A DNA stretch of 64,000 nt from an uncultured Polaribacter sp. GTDB lineage: Bacteria > Bacteroidota > Bacteroidia > Flavobacteriales > Flavobacteriaceae. Both the position numbers and the translations under genes were made by a program. Each line of letters begins with the position of its first letter. Within the stretch, counting starts at the first letter, position 1. The notes below the pieces were generated by a model, which did not search any database, was not told where the DNA came from, and saw only the letters and a list, made by a program, of their open reading frames with translations. Location: the NCBI GenBank assembly GCA_943788865.1, contig CALSRX010000002.1:248001-312000 (forward strand). Reading direction: 5' to 3'. This document shows positions 55,002 to 64,000 of the stretch, piece by piece.

Positions 55002-55928
55002 ATGAAAGTAACAGTTGTAGGTGCAGGTGCTGTAGGAGCAAGCTGTGCAGAGTACATCGCCATTAAAAATTTCGCTTCAGAAGTTGTAATATTAGACATT
55101 AAAGAAGGTTTTGCAGAAGGTAAAGCAATGGATTTAATGCAAACGGCTTCATTAAACGGATTTGATACTAAAATTACTGGTTCAACTAGTGATTATTCTA
55201 AAACAGCAAATTCAGATATTTGTGTAATCACTTCTGGTATCCCGAGAAAACCAGGAATGACCCGTGAAGAGTTAATTGGTATTAATGCTGGTATTGTAAA
55301 AACGGTTTCTTCTAGTTTAATAGAGCACTCTCCAAACACAATCATCATCGTTGTTTCGAATCCGATGGATACAATGACATATTTGGTGCACAAAACAACT
55401 GGTTTACCAAAAAACAGAATTATAGGAATGGGTGGTGCGTTAGACTCTGCTCGTTTTAAATACAGATTAGCAGAAGCTTTAGAAGCTCCAATTTCTGATG
55501 TAGACGGAATGGTAATTGGTGGTCATTCAGATAAAGGAATGGTTCCTTTAACACGTTTAGCAACAAGAAACTCTGTTCCTGTTTCTGAGTTTATCTCTGA
55601 AGAACGATTACAGCAAGTTTTAGAAGACACTAAAGTTGGTGGCGCTACATTAACTGGATTGTTAGGAACCTCTGCTTGGTATGCGCCTGGCGCAGCTGTT
55701 TCTGGATTGGTACAAGCTATTGCTTGTGATCAACAAAAAATATACCCATGCTCTACCTTGTTGGAAGGCGAATATGGCTTGAACGATTTATGTATAGGAG
55801 TTCCTGTTGTTTTAGGAAGAAACGGAATTGAAAAAATTGTTGAGATTCATTTAAGTGACACTGAAAAAGCCCAAATGCAAGAATCTGCTCAAGGAGTTAA
55901 AGCGACAAACGGGTTGTTAGAATTATAA
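55002..55928 (+). CDS. mdh: Malate dehydrogenase
   Basis: A 308-residue NAD-dependent enzyme of the lactate/malate family, interconverting malate and oxaloacetate in the citric-acid cycle. The Rossmann motif is VVGAGAVGASCAEYIA near residue 4. Substrate residues lie in SGIPRKPGMTREEL, with Arg binding pattern of malate dehydrogenases, and the catalytic His is in VIGGHSDKGMVPLTR. The LDH-like MDH type is indicated by GMGGALDSARFKYRLAEA. The start chosen is ATG 55002; an earlier in-frame start would precede the Rossmann strand with no homologous residues. Confidence 0.95.
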   Translation: MKVTVVGAGAVGASCAEYIAIKNFASEVVILDIKEGFAEGKAMDLMQTASLNGFDTKITGSTSDYSKTANSDICVITSGIPRKPGMTREELIGINAGIVKTVSSSLIEHSPNTIIIVVSNPMDTMTYLVHKTTGLPKNRIIGMGGALDSARFKYRLAEALEAPISDVDGMVIGGHSDKGMVPLTRLATRNSVPVSEFISEERLQQVLEDTKVGGATLTGLLGTSAWYAPGAAVSGLVQAIACDQQKIYPCSTLLEGEYGLNDLCIGVPVVLGRNGIEKIVEIHLSDTEKAQMQESAQGVKATNGLLEL

Positions 55929-55961
55929 TATTTAGCTATTTGCTTTTGGCTTTTAGCAATA

Positions 55962-55987
55962 AAAAATCCAGCCTAATGGCTGGATTT
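55962..55987 (+). terminator. mdh terminator
   Basis: AAAAATCCAGCC pairs with GGCTGGATTTTT across a TAAT loop. Confidence 0.85.
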
Positions 55988-56031
55988 TTCTTTTCTCTAT
56001 TTTCTTTTTTCTCTTTTCTATAGGTAATAGA

Positions 56032-57708
56032 TTATGACAATCCTGAAATCACACCGTTGTTATCAATGGTCATTCCTTCTGATGCTGGTTTTGCAGGTAA
56101 ACCTGGCATACGCATCATTTTCCCTAAAATTGGAATGATAAATTGTGCTCCAGCAGCAATTTCAATTTCTCTAACAGTTACTGAAAAACCGGTTGGTCTT
56201 CCAATTAATTTTTCGTCATCAGAAAAAGATTTTTGTGTTTTTGCCATACAAATAGCAAAGTCATTGAATCCTAAACGATCTATTCTACGTAAATTTAATT
56301 CCGCTTTTTTATCATAAATAACCCCATCTGCACCATAAATTTCTTTTGCAATGATTGCTATTTTTTCTTTAACCGGACTTTTCCAATCGTACAACGGCTT
56401 AAATTGAGTTGCTTTATTTTCAACAACATCTACAACAGCTGCTGCCAATTCTTTTGTTCCCTCACCTCCTTTTGCCCATCCTTCTGACAAGACAGCATGT
56501 ACTCCCAAACTTGCACAAGTGTCTTTTATAAACTGTACTTCTTCTTCAGAATCTGACACAAATGAATTGATTGCTACAACCGGTTCAATATTAAATTTAC
56601 GAATGTTTTCTATATGTTTTTCTAAATTCTTAAACCCTTCTGTAACTCTTTCTAAACTTGGTGTATTGTATTCATCTGGTTGAGCACCTCCATGATGACG
56701 TAATGCTCTTATGGTTGCAACCAAGACCACACACTTTGGATTCAATCCAGCGAAAGCCGATTTGATATTTAAGAATTTTTCCGCTCCCAAGTCTGCTCCA
56801 AAACCTGCCTCTGTTACTACATAATTAGACAAACTCAAGCCCATTTTTGTAGCCAACACCGTATTTGTTCCTTGTGCAATGTTTGCAAAAGGTCCACCAT
56901 GAATAATCGCAGGATTCTCCTCTAACGTCTGAACTAAATTTGGCTTTATGGCATCTTTTAATAAAATTGCCATGGCATTTTCTGCTTTTAAATCACGTGC
57001 AAAAACAGGTTTTTTATCAAATGTAAATCCGATGAAAATATCTCCAAGACGTTTCTTCAAGTTTTCAAAATCTGTTGCCATACACAATATCGCCATTACC
57101 TCTGACGCTGGTGTAATGTTAAATCCGTCTTGTCTTGGAATTCCATTTCCAGTTCCACCTAAACCAATAGTAATATCACGCAAAGCTCTATCATTCATAT
57201 CGATAACACGTTTCCATAAAATAGTACGCGGATCAATATTTAAATTGTTTACAGCACTTTGTAAATTATTATCAATTAAAGCTGAGAGTAAATTATTTGC
57301 TTTTTCAATGGCATTAAAATCTCCTGTAAAGTGTAAATTAATATCTTCCATCGGAACCACTTGAGAATGACCTCCACCTGCAGCACCACCTTTTATTCCG
57401 AAAACCGGACCTAAAGAAGGCTCTCTTAAAACTACAGTCGCCTGCTTACCAATTTTATTTAACCCTTCAGTTAAACCAATAGAAACCGTTGTTTTTCCTT
57501 CTCCAGCAGGAGTTGGTGTTAACGCTGTAACAAGCACTAAATTATTTTGTTTTATTTTATCTTCATCAATTAAACTTAAAGGTAATTTAGCCTTGTACTT
57601 GCCGTACATTTCCATATTATCTTCATCAATATTTAATTTTGCTGCAATTTCTTTAATATGCACTAAGGTTTTAGCTTGTGCTATTTCAATATCAGATTGA
57701 TAAGCCAT
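56032..57708 (-). CDS. fhs: Formate-tetrahydrofolate ligase
   Basis: A 558-residue enzyme that makes 10-formyltetrahydrofolate from formate, ATP and THF, feeding one-carbon metabolism. The P-loop is TPTPAGEGKTTVSIGLTEGL near residue 66; other family segments are REPSLGPVFGIKGGAAGGGHSQV, LHFTGDFNAI, TEAGFGADLGAEKF and MRMPGLPAKPASEGM at the C terminus. It is a single gene facing mdh, between terminators and divergent from secDF. Confidence 0.96.
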   Translation of the reverse strand: MAYQSDIEIAQAKTLVHIKEIAAKLNIDEDNMEMYGKYKAKLPLSLIDEDKIKQNNLVLVTALTPTPAGEGKTTVSIGLTEGLNKIGKQATVVLREPSLGPVFGIKGGAAGGGHSQVVPMEDINLHFTGDFNAIEKANNLLSALIDNNLQSAVNNLNIDPRTILWKRVIDMNDRALRDITIGLGGTGNGIPRQDGFNITPASEVMAILCMATDFENLKKRLGDIFIGFTFDKKPVFARDLKAENAMAILLKDAIKPNLVQTLEENPAIIHGGPFANIAQGTNTVLATKMGLSLSNYVVTEAGFGADLGAEKFLNIKSAFAGLNPKCVVLVATIRALRHHGGAQPDEYNTPSLERVTEGFKNLEKHIENIRKFNIEPVVAINSFVSDSEEEVQFIKDTCASLGVHAVLSEGWAKGGEGTKELAAAVVDVVENKATQFKPLYDWKSPVKEKIAIIAKEIYGADGVIYDKKAELNLRRIDRLGFNDFAICMAKTQKSFSDDEKLIGRPTGFSVTVREIEIAAGAQFIIPILGKMMRMPGLPAKPASEGMTIDNNGVISGLS

Positions 57709-57845
57709 TTGAAATGATTTAGGTTTTTATTGATTAATTCTCTTATTTTGGTGGGTAAATATATAAAAAATTAAAGGTTCTTTTTTCTCATTTTTTTTAA
57801 AGCTTTGAAAAACAAGAATCTTATACTACAAATATGATAAAAGAA

Positions 57846-57876
57846 TTGGCTAATCTTTTTTGAAATACTATATTTG
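57846..57876 (+). promoter_or_regulatory. Consensus promoter of secDF
   Basis: TTG (57846-57848), a 20-nt spacer, then TATATTTG (57869-57876); the ATG follows at 57916. The box and spacing fit the Bacteroidota consensus. Confidence 0.6.
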
Positions 57877-57915
57877 CACGTTTTTACAAAGAAGTCGATT
57901 AAAATTTAAGAGAAG

Positions 57916-60900
57916 ATGCAAAACAAAGGACTTATCAGATTATTCGCTATCCTTTTTGGATTAGTAAGTTTATATCAATTATCATTTACCTATTTCGCAG
58001 GAAATGTTGAAGATGCCGCTAAGGTATATGCGAAAGGAAAAGTTACCAATGACGATGGTAAAGCTTTAGCTAATTTTGAGAAAAAATATTTAGACAGTGT
58101 TGGAAACACTAAAATCATTAATCTTGGTTTTGCTGAATATAGCTACAATGACATTAGAGACAAAGAGATGAATCTTGGTCTTGATTTAAAAGGTGGAATT
58201 AATGCAGTTTTACAAGTATCGGTTAAAGATATTTTAATAGGATTGTCTAATGAAACTAAAAACCAAGTTTTTAATCAAGCTTTAACAGCTGCTGATGATG
58301 CTCAAAAAAATAGTACTGACACCTACTTAAATTTATTCTTTTTAGAATTCGAGAAATTAAGTAATGGAACTGTTAAGTTAAGTGATCCTTCAATTTTCGG
58401 AACAAAAACTTTAGCTGACAAAGGAATTAACTTTAGCAAAACAAATGCAGAAGTAAAACCTATTATTCAAGGTGAAATCGACAACTCTATCAATACTGCT
58501 TTTGAAGTATTGCGTAGTAGAATTGATAAATTCGGGGTAACTCAACCAAACATTCAACGTGTTGGTAATTCAGGGAGAATTCAAATCGAATTACCAGGAG
58601 CAAAAGATATTGACCGTGTAAAAAGATTATTAGAAAGTACTGCCAAATTACAATTTTGGGAAGTATTTTCTAATACAGAAATTCAAAACTTCTTTTTCAC
58701 AGCAAACACAAAGGTTACAGAACTTTTAAAAGAAGAAAATCCTACTGCAAACGATTCAATCAAAAAAGATGACATCGATAATTTATTAGGGAAAAAAGAT
58801 TCTACAGAAGTAAATAACCAAAAAACTTTATTTACATACTTATATCCAAATGTTGCACAAAACCAACAGCAAGTTAGCTCTTTAGTAGCACAAGCTAAAG
58901 TTTCAGATACAGCAACAGTAAATAAGTTATTAAACAGAAAAGAAGTTAGAGCTTTATTGCCTACCAACCTTAGATATGTAAAATTTTTATGGGATTATAA
59001 GGCACAGCCTAACGTAGATAAAACTGCTGAAGTTATTGGTTTATACGCAATTAAATCAAACAGAAAAGACAAAGCAACTATTGAAGGAGATGTAATTGTA
59101 GATGCTGCACAGGTTTTTGACCAATTAGGAAATAAACCAGAAGTAAGTATGACAATGAATAGTTCTGGTTCTAAACAGTGGGAAAAAATGACTACTGAAA
59201 ATGCAGGAAGATTTGTAGCAGTTGTTTTAGATGACTATGTATATACTGCTCCTTCTGTGAACCAACCTATTACTGGTGGTAGAACCTCTATCTCTGGTGG
59301 ATTGATGACAATTACAGAAGCACAAGATATAGCAACTGTATTAAAAGCTGGTAAATTACCTGCTGCTGCAAGAATTATAGAATCTAGTGTTGTTGGACCG
59401 TCTTTAGGTCAAGAATCTATTGACAGATCTTTTAACTCTTTTGGGTTGGCTATTGGATTGGTTTTAATATGGATGTTATTCTACTATGGAAAAGCTGGTG
59501 GATATGCAAACATTGCACTACTTGTGAATATTTTATTCATTTTCGGAATTTTAGCATCGTTTAGCGCGGTACTAACTTTACCTGGAATTGCAGGGATTAT
59601 CTTAACCATTGGTATGTCCGTTGATGCAAACGTAATTATCTTCGAAAGAATTAAAGAAGGTTTAGCTGGTGGAAAAGGGTTAAAATTAGCCGTTGAAGAT
59701 GGATTTAGTGTAAAAGGAGCTTTATCTGCAATTATTGATGCTAATATTACAACTCTTTTAACAGGTATTATTTTATATGTATTTGGTACTGGACCAATTA
59801 AAGGTTTCGCTTTAACATTAATGATTGGTATTGCAACTTCTTTATTTACGGCGGTATTTATCACTCGTATGTTAATTGATGGAGCTGTTAACAAAAACAG
59901 TAACTTAACTTTTAACACATCAATCACTAAAAACTGGTTCCAAAACATCAATATTGAATTCTTAAGAAAGCGTAAAATTGGATATATAGTTTCTGGAATG
60001 ATTATTCTTGGAGGTATTATATCTATTGCAACTTTAGGATTAAAACAAGGAGTAGATTTTAAAGGAGGTCGTTCTTACGTTGTTCGTTTTGAACAATCAA
60101 TGAACTCTTCTGATGTTAGAAATGATTTAACAGCTGTATTTAATGGAGCGCCAGAAGTAAAAACATATGGTGCAGACAATCAATTAAAAATTACCACTGC
60201 TTTTAAAATTGATGACGAAGGAAAATCAGCTGACGAAGAAGTACAATTTGCATTGTATAATGGATTAAAATCTCATATTGGAACTACTACATACGAAGAC
60301 TTTAAACCTGGTTTTGAAAAAGCTGAAAATGCAAACGGAATTATGAGCTACAGAAAAGTAGACCCAACCATTGCCGATGATATTAAAACTTCTGCTTTAT
60401 GGGCGGTATTAGGATCTTTAATTGTTGTTTTCTTATACATTTTATTACGTTTTAGAAAAGTATCTTTTAGTGTTGGAGCTGTTGTTGCCGTTTTCCATGA
60501 CGTATTAATCGTATTAGGAATCTTCTCAATCTTGTATAGATTTATGCCATTTGACATGGAAATAGACCAATCATTTATTGCAGCAATATTAACTGTTGTT
60601 GGGTATTCATTAAATGATACGGTGGTTATTTTTGATAGAATTAGAGAATTTGCAGGAATTCACACAAAATGGAAATATTCTGAAGTTGTAGATAAAGGTT
60701 TAAGTTCTACTTTAGGAAGAACAATCAATACCTCTTTAACAACATTATTAGTAATGTTATCAATCTTCTTATTTGGAGGAGATTCTATTAAAGGATTTAT
60801 GTTTGCATTAATTATTGGTGTAGTAGTTGGAACATACTCTTCACTATTTATTGCAACTCCAATAATGTTTGACACTTCTAAAAAAGAAGAAAAGAAATAA
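57916..60900 (+). CDS. secDF: Fused protein translocase subunit SecDF
   Basis: A 994-residue membrane protein in which SecD and SecF are fused, as in other Bacteroidota. SecD part: GLDLKGGINAVLQV near residue 93, a long periplasmic P1 region, then five helices beginning SFNSFGLAIGLVLIWMLFYY and IGMSVDANVIIFERIKE. SecF part from about residue 680: GVDFKGGRSYVVRF, TVVGYSLNDTVVIFDRIRE and a final helix. SecDF uses the proton gradient to pull exported proteins out through SecYEG. Length fits the family. Confidence 0.95.
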   Translation: MQNKGLIRLFAILFGLVSLYQLSFTYFAGNVEDAAKVYAKGKVTNDDGKALANFEKKYLDSVGNTKIINLGFAEYSYNDIRDKEMNLGLDLKGGINAVLQVSVKDILIGLSNETKNQVFNQALTAADDAQKNSTDTYLNLFFLEFEKLSNGTVKLSDPSIFGTKTLADKGINFSKTNAEVKPIIQGEIDNSINTAFEVLRSRIDKFGVTQPNIQRVGNSGRIQIELPGAKDIDRVKRLLESTAKLQFWEVFSNTEIQNFFFTANTKVTELLKEENPTANDSIKKDDIDNLLGKKDSTEVNNQKTLFTYLYPNVAQNQQQVSSLVAQAKVSDTATVNKLLNRKEVRALLPTNLRYVKFLWDYKAQPNVDKTAEVIGLYAIKSNRKDKATIEGDVIVDAAQVFDQLGNKPEVSMTMNSSGSKQWEKMTTENAGRFVAVVLDDYVYTAPSVNQPITGGRTSISGGLMTITEAQDIATVLKAGKLPAAARIIESSVVGPSLGQESIDRSFNSFGLAIGLVLIWMLFYYGKAGGYANIALLVNILFIFGILASFSAVLTLPGIAGIILTIGMSVDANVIIFERIKEGLAGGKGLKLAVEDGFSVKGALSAIIDANITTLLTGIILYVFGTGPIKGFALTLMIGIATSLFTAVFITRMLIDGAVNKNSNLTFNTSITKNWFQNINIEFLRKRKIGYIVSGMIILGGIISIATLGLKQGVDFKGGRSYVVRFEQSMNSSDVRNDLTAVFNGAPEVKTYGADNQLKITTAFKIDDEGKSADEEVQFALYNGLKSHIGTTTYEDFKPGFEKAENANGIMSYRKVDPTIADDIKTSALWAVLGSLIVVFLYILLRFRKVSFSVGAVVAVFHDVLIVLGIFSILYRFMPFDMEIDQSFIAAILTVVGYSLNDTVVIFDRIREFAGIHTKWKYSEVVDKGLSSTLGRTINTSLTTLLVMLSIFLFGGDSIKGFMFALIIGVVVGTYSSLFIATPIMFDTSKKEEKK

Positions 60901-60920
60901 GCTGAAAAGATTAAAAATAG

Positions 60921-60956
60921 AAAAACCGTTTTGAACTTAATTCAAAACGGTTTTTT
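60921..60956 (+). terminator. secDF terminator
   Basis: AACCGTTTTGAA pairs with TTCAAAACGGTT across a CTTAA loop, followed by a T-run. Confidence 0.9.
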
Positions 60957-60974
60957 CATTCAATAACAAGACCG

Positions 60975-60982
60975 TATCTTTG
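60975..60982 (+). promoter_or_regulatory. -7 promoter element for hpt
   Basis: TATCTTTG matches TAnnTTTG only 4 bp before the hpt ATG, implying an almost leaderless transcript. Confidence 0.45.
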
Positions 60983-60986
60983 CAAA

Positions 60987-61532
60987 ATGAATACCGTTAA
61001 ACTGCACGATTTAAGTTTTAAAACCTTCATAGAGGAAGATGAAATAAATAGCATCGTAAAATCATTGGCTAATCAAGTGGCAAAAGATTGCGAAGGTGAA
61101 ACTCCAGTATTTATTGGAATTTTAAACGGCTCATTTATGTTTCTTTCAGATTTTGCAAAAAGCTACAAAGATAACTGTGAAATTTCTTTTGTAAAATTAG
61201 CATCCTACGAAGGAACATCATCAACAGAAAAGGTAAAACAACTTGTTGGTTTAAATGAAAACATTGAAGGCAGAACTGTTGTTATTTTAGAAGATATTAT
61301 TGACACGGGAAACACGCTTCAAGAAATATTCAACATTTTTAAAGATAAAAAAGTAAAGCAGTTAAAAATTGCAACCTTATTTTTTAAACCAGCTGCCTTT
61401 AAAAAAGACTTACACATAGATTATATTGGAAAAAGCATTCCAGATAAATTTATTGTAGGTTATGGCTTAGATTATAACGGATTGGGAAGAAATTTACCAA
61501 AAGTATATCAACTATCAACAACACAACAATAA
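60987..61532 (+). CDS. hpt: Hypoxanthine phosphoribosyltransferase
   Basis: A 181-residue purine salvage enzyme joining hypoxanthine or guanine to PRPP. The PRPP site VVILEDIIDTGNTLQEI is near residue 96, and the flexible loop FVKLASYEGTSST and the PDKFIVGYGLDYNG segment match the family. The next gene, adk, starts 9 bp later, so purine salvage and adenylate balancing are co-expressed. Confidence 0.93.
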   Translation: MNTVKLHDLSFKTFIEEDEINSIVKSLANQVAKDCEGETPVFIGILNGSFMFLSDFAKSYKDNCEISFVKLASYEGTSSTEKVKQLVGLNENIEGRTVVILEDIIDTGNTLQEIFNIFKDKKVKQLKIATLFFKPAAFKKDLHIDYIGKSIPDKFIVGYGLDYNGLGRNLPKVYQLSTTQQ

Positions 61533-61541
61533 TAAAAAATT

Positions 61542-62114
61542 ATGAAAAACATTGTATTATTTGGTCCTCCTGGTGCAGGAAAAGGTACACAAGCAACACT
61601 GTTAAAAGAAAAGTACAATCTGGTGCATATCTCTACAGGTGATGTTTTTAGATACAATATTAAAAATCAAACAGATTTAGGTGTATTAGCAAAAAAATAC
61701 ATGGACGAAGGAGACTTGGTTCCGGATGCAGTTACTATTGAAATGCTTAAAGCAGAGGTCAATAAAAATGCAGATGCAAACGGATTTATCTTTGACGGAT
61801 TTCCAAGAACAGAATCTCAAGCAAAAGCCCTAGATGCGTTCTTGTCTGAAAAAGGAGAGCAAATAAATGGTATGGTGGCTTTAGAAGTTTCTGAAGATTT
61901 ACTAGTTGAGCGTTTATTAGAAAGAGGAAAAACAAGTGGCAGAACAGACGATACTGATGAAGGAAAAATTAGAAATCGTTTTAACGAATACAATACAAAA
62001 ACAGCAGTTTTAAAAGACTATTATCAAGCACAGGGAAACTACTTCGGAGTAAACGGAGTTGGTTCTATTGATGAAATTACAAATCGATTGGCTGAAGTTT
62101 TTGATAAACTATAA
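61542..62114 (+). CDS. adk: Adenylate kinase
   Basis: A 190-residue enzyme interconverting AMP, ADP and ATP. The P-loop is LFGPPGAGKGTQATLL near residue 5, the NMP-binding segment is HISTGDVFRYNIKN, and FDGFPRTESQAKALD and the LID region LLERGKTSGRTDDTDEG follow. The short LID has no Cys zinc site. It is co-transcribed with hpt. Confidence 0.96.
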   Translation: MKNIVLFGPPGAGKGTQATLLKEKYNLVHISTGDVFRYNIKNQTDLGVLAKKYMDEGDLVPDAVTIEMLKAEVNKNADANGFIFDGFPRTESQAKALDAFLSEKGEQINGMVALEVSEDLLVERLLERGKTSGRTDDTDEGKIRNRFNEYNTKTAVLKDYYQAQGNYFGVNGVGSIDEITNRLAEVFDKL

Positions 62115-62126
62115 AAAAAGTGTTTT

Positions 62127-62202
62127 GTCTTTCCTATGAGAGTAGGAATTTCATTTTATAAAACGCATTAATTAAAAAGATTCCTGCCTACGCAGGAATG
62201 AC
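62127..62202. repeat. Palindromic element between adk and obgE
   Basis: A 76-bp element beginning GTCTTTCCTATGAGAGTAGG and ending CCTGCCTACGCAGGAATGAC, with an AT-rich centre. It is the same type as the elements in the trp operon. Confidence 0.8.
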
Positions 62203-62294
62203 ATCGTAGAAAAAATGACTGAGGATTTGAAATTAAAAGGAGAACAGCCAATGGCTGTTTGGTATTTTAAATCTCACTCTTTAAATAAATTACA

Positions 62295-63284
62295 ATGACG
62301 GAAGGTAACTTTGTTGATTACATAAAAATATATGCTTCTTCAGGTAAAGGAGGACGTGGTTCTACGCACTTACACAGAGAAAAATTTATTACCAAAGGAG
62401 GTCCCGATGGTGGTGATGGTGGTCGTGGTGGTCATATTATTCTCCGTGGAGATAAAAATATGTGGACATTATTTCATTTAAAATTTAAAAAGCATTTTAG
62501 AGCCTCTGAAGGTGGTAATGGAAGTAAAAGTAGAAGTACGGGGCAAGATGGAGAAGATATTTATGTAAATGTACCTTTAGGAACTATTGTTAGAGATGCA
62601 GACACCAATAAAATTCTATTTGAAGTTACAGAAGACCAACAAGAAATAGTTTTATTAAGAGGTGGTAAAGGTGGATTGGGAAACTGGAATTTTAAATCTT
62701 CTACAAATCAAACGCCAAGATATGCACAACCTGGAATGGATGGTTTAGAAGGTTGGTACTTGCTAGAGTTAAAATTATTGGCAGATGTAGGTTTGGTTGG
62801 ATTCCCGAATGCAGGAAAATCTACTCTATTATCTGTAATTACTTCGGCAAAACCAAAAATTGCAGATTATGCATTTACAACCTTAAAACCCAATTTAGGA
62901 ATTGTAGAACATAGAAATCATCAAACTTTTGTAATGGCAGATATTCCTGGAATTATAGAAGGTGCTGCAGAAGGAAAAGGTTTAGGATTTCGTTTTTTAC
63001 GTCATATTGAACGTAATTCTACCTTGTTGTTTTTAATTCCTGCGGATAGTGAAGACATCAATAAAGAATATAAAATTTTATTGAACGAACTAAAAACTCA
63101 CAATCCAGAATTGCTAGATAAAAACAGGTTGTTGGCCATTTCTAAAGACGACATGTTAGATGATGAATTAAGAGCAGAAATTACCAAAGAATTACCAGAC
63201 GGTGTTCCTCATATATTTTTCTCTTCTTTAGCACATACTGGCTTGACAGAATTGAAAGATCAGCTTTGGAAAATGTTGAATTAA
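62295..63284 (+). CDS. obgE: GTPase ObgE/CgtA
   Basis: A 329-residue ribosome-assembly GTPase. The N-terminal Obg domain, with glycine-rich [19 protein letters not shown] and [12 protein letters not shown], is followed by the G domain from about residue 165: P-loop GFPNAGKST, switch [18 protein letters not shown], and the SKDDM specificity motif (NKxD equivalent). It lacks the C-terminal OCT domain, as many Bacteroidota copies do. It binds the large subunit during assembly. Confidence 0.95.
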   Translation: MTEGNFVDYIKIYASSGKGGRGSTHLHREKFITKGGPDGGDGGRGGHIILRGDKNMWTLFHLKFKKHFRASEGGNGSKSRSTGQDGEDIYVNVPLGTIVRDADTNKILFEVTEDQQEIVLLRGGKGGLGNWNFKSSTNQTPRYAQPGMDGLEGWYLLELKLLADVGLVGFPNAGKSTLLSVITSAKPKIADYAFTTLKPNLGIVEHRNHQTFVMADIPGIIEGAAEGKGLGFRFLRHIERNSTLLFLIPADSEDINKEYKILLNELKTHNPELLDKNRLLAISKDDMLDDELRAEITKELPDGVPHIFFSSLAHTGLTELKDQLWKMLN

Positions 63285-63291
63285 AATAAAT

Positions 63292-63365
63292 GTCCTTTCG
63301 AAATGAGGTACGATTGAGAAATCTCATTTTCTTTAGCGAGATTTCTCGCTTCGCTTCGAAATGAC
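63292..63365. repeat. Palindromic element downstream of obgE (TTTCGA type)
   Basis: Starts GTCCTTTCGAAATGAGG and ends CTTCGCTTCGAAATGAC, with GAGAAATCTC and GAGATTTCTC as inner arms, about 74 bp. It lies in the gap of convergent genes. Confidence 0.8.
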
Positions 63366-63409
63366 TACAACTTTATAAAAAATAGATTTTCAGAAATGGA
63401 AATCTATTT

Positions 63410-63883
63410 TTAGTTTACGTGAATCTGAATCGGAATTTGATATTGTGTCGTCACCGGAATCCCTCTTTTTGTTGCCGGAAACAATTTTGGTAAATCCTGT
63501 AAGCTTATGGTAATTAGACTATCAATTGTAGGAATTTCTTTTTTCAACATTTCTGAAGAAGAAATTTTCTGAATAGACACAACTCCTTTATTATTGATTA
63601 AAACAGACACTTGAATGGTTTCATCAATAGGATTTCTAACTTCGAGTTGGTGCTTTGCTAAACTTTCAGAAATGTGTTTATGAATGGTCGTTCTAAAACA
63701 GTCTGTTATTTTTGCTTTATCAATAAAATTTTTACATGCTTCGAATGTTGGAAAAACATCTACAGAAGAAAAATCGATAATGGTATCTACTTCTTGTAAC
63801 TGTGATTTCTTATTGAAATTAAAATACTCACAAGAAGTACTGACAATTATTAAGAACAAAAGAGAAACAATTCGAAATCGCAT
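63410..63883 (-). CDS. TonB C-terminal-like lipoprotein
   Basis: A 157-residue exported protein with a lipoprotein signal (MRFRIVSLLFLIIVSTSC, Cys at residue 18). The mature part has VFPTFEACKNF near residue 43, a KHQLEVRNPIDETIQVSVLINNKG strand region and the ending VTTQYQIPIQIHVN, resembling the TonB C-terminal domain often called energy transducer TonB in Flavobacteriia. There is no transmembrane anchor or Pro-rich linker, so it is not a classical TonB. Role unknown. Confidence 0.68.
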   Translation of the reverse strand: MRFRIVSLLFLIIVSTSCEYFNFNKKSQLQEVDTIIDFSSVDVFPTFEACKNFIDKAKITDCFRTTIHKHISESLAKHQLEVRNPIDETIQVSVLINNKGVVSIQKISSSEMLKKEIPTIDSLITISLQDLPKLFPATKRGIPVTTQYQIPIQIHVN

Positions 63884-63980
63884 GGTATAAATTTACTAGG
63901 TAAAAATACGATTAAATTATTGTTCTAAAAAATAGTGTTTTTAGCAAAAAAAAGGGCAACCTCTGTTTTAATTTTTTATG

Positions 63981-63988
63981 TATTTTTG
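63981..63988 (+). promoter_or_regulatory. -7 promoter element of a gene beyond the window
   Basis: TATTTTTG matches TAnnTTTG and points to a rightward gene starting after position 64000. The -33 region is unclear. Confidence 0.35.
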
Positions 63989-64000
63989 TTATTGTACAAC

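Overview
The window is chromosomal DNA from a member of the Bacteroidota, most likely a marine Flavobacteriaceae close to Polaribacter or Tenacibaculum. The evidence is strongly AT-rich sequence, promoters of the Bacteroidota type (TTTG, about 19 nt, TAnnTTTG), a PorP/SprF protein beside a SprB-repeat protein with a type IX secretion sorting domain, TonB-linked outer-membrane barrels, a fused SecDF, and the Mpl and KdsA envelope enzymes. No prophage, insertion sequence, CRISPR array or rRNA is visible. Genus is inferred from protein character only.

Layout. 1-5.4 kb: lipoprotein fragment, HAD phosphatase, and a surface-polysaccharide group (glycosyltransferase, flippase, FemAB-like acyltransferase, deacetylase). 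5.5-9.1 kb: radC and the TrkA/TrkH potassium uptake pair. 9.3-13.7 kb: mpl, an M28 peptidase, kdsA and two small genes. 13.8-19 kb: a membrane-anchored AraC regulator next to a TonB-dependent receptor, a DUF3820 protein and an NAD(P)-dependent oxidoreductase. 19-23 kb: tmRNA, msrB-msrA, two glycosyltransferases and ftsE. 23.4-28.7 kb: a large TPR protein with a partner barrel. 28.8-35.4 kb: two metallohydrolase lipoproteins and a tricorn-like S41 protease. 35.5-42.9 kb: a complete trpEGDCFBA operon on the minus strand. 43-51.3 kb: asnB, then the PorP/SprF and SprB-repeat pair. 51.7-64 kb: gyrB, a DUF6588 protein, mdh, fhs, secDF, hpt, adk, obgE and a TonB_C-like lipoprotein.

The trp operon is the most interesting part. 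Upstream of trpE lie a consensus promoter, a 14-codon leader peptide with two adjacent Trp codons, and a terminator hairpin, which is a classic attenuator layout. Most gene junctions carry short palindromic elements with GTCATT/AATGAC ends. Two further copies sit in frame inside trpF, and a four-helix-bundle gene bounded by 11-bp inverted repeats separates trpC from trpD. Similar elements occur elsewhere, about ten in all.

A second theme is small lesions. Reading frames for trkA, gyrB, an AraC regulator (two sites) and an NAD(P) oxidoreductase (two sites) are broken by single-base indels, radC has a stop at codon 12, and one glycosyltransferase has ATC where ATG is expected. Because gyrB is essential, sequence error is the simplest common explanation, but A-run slippage in trkA and real decay of individual genes remain possible.
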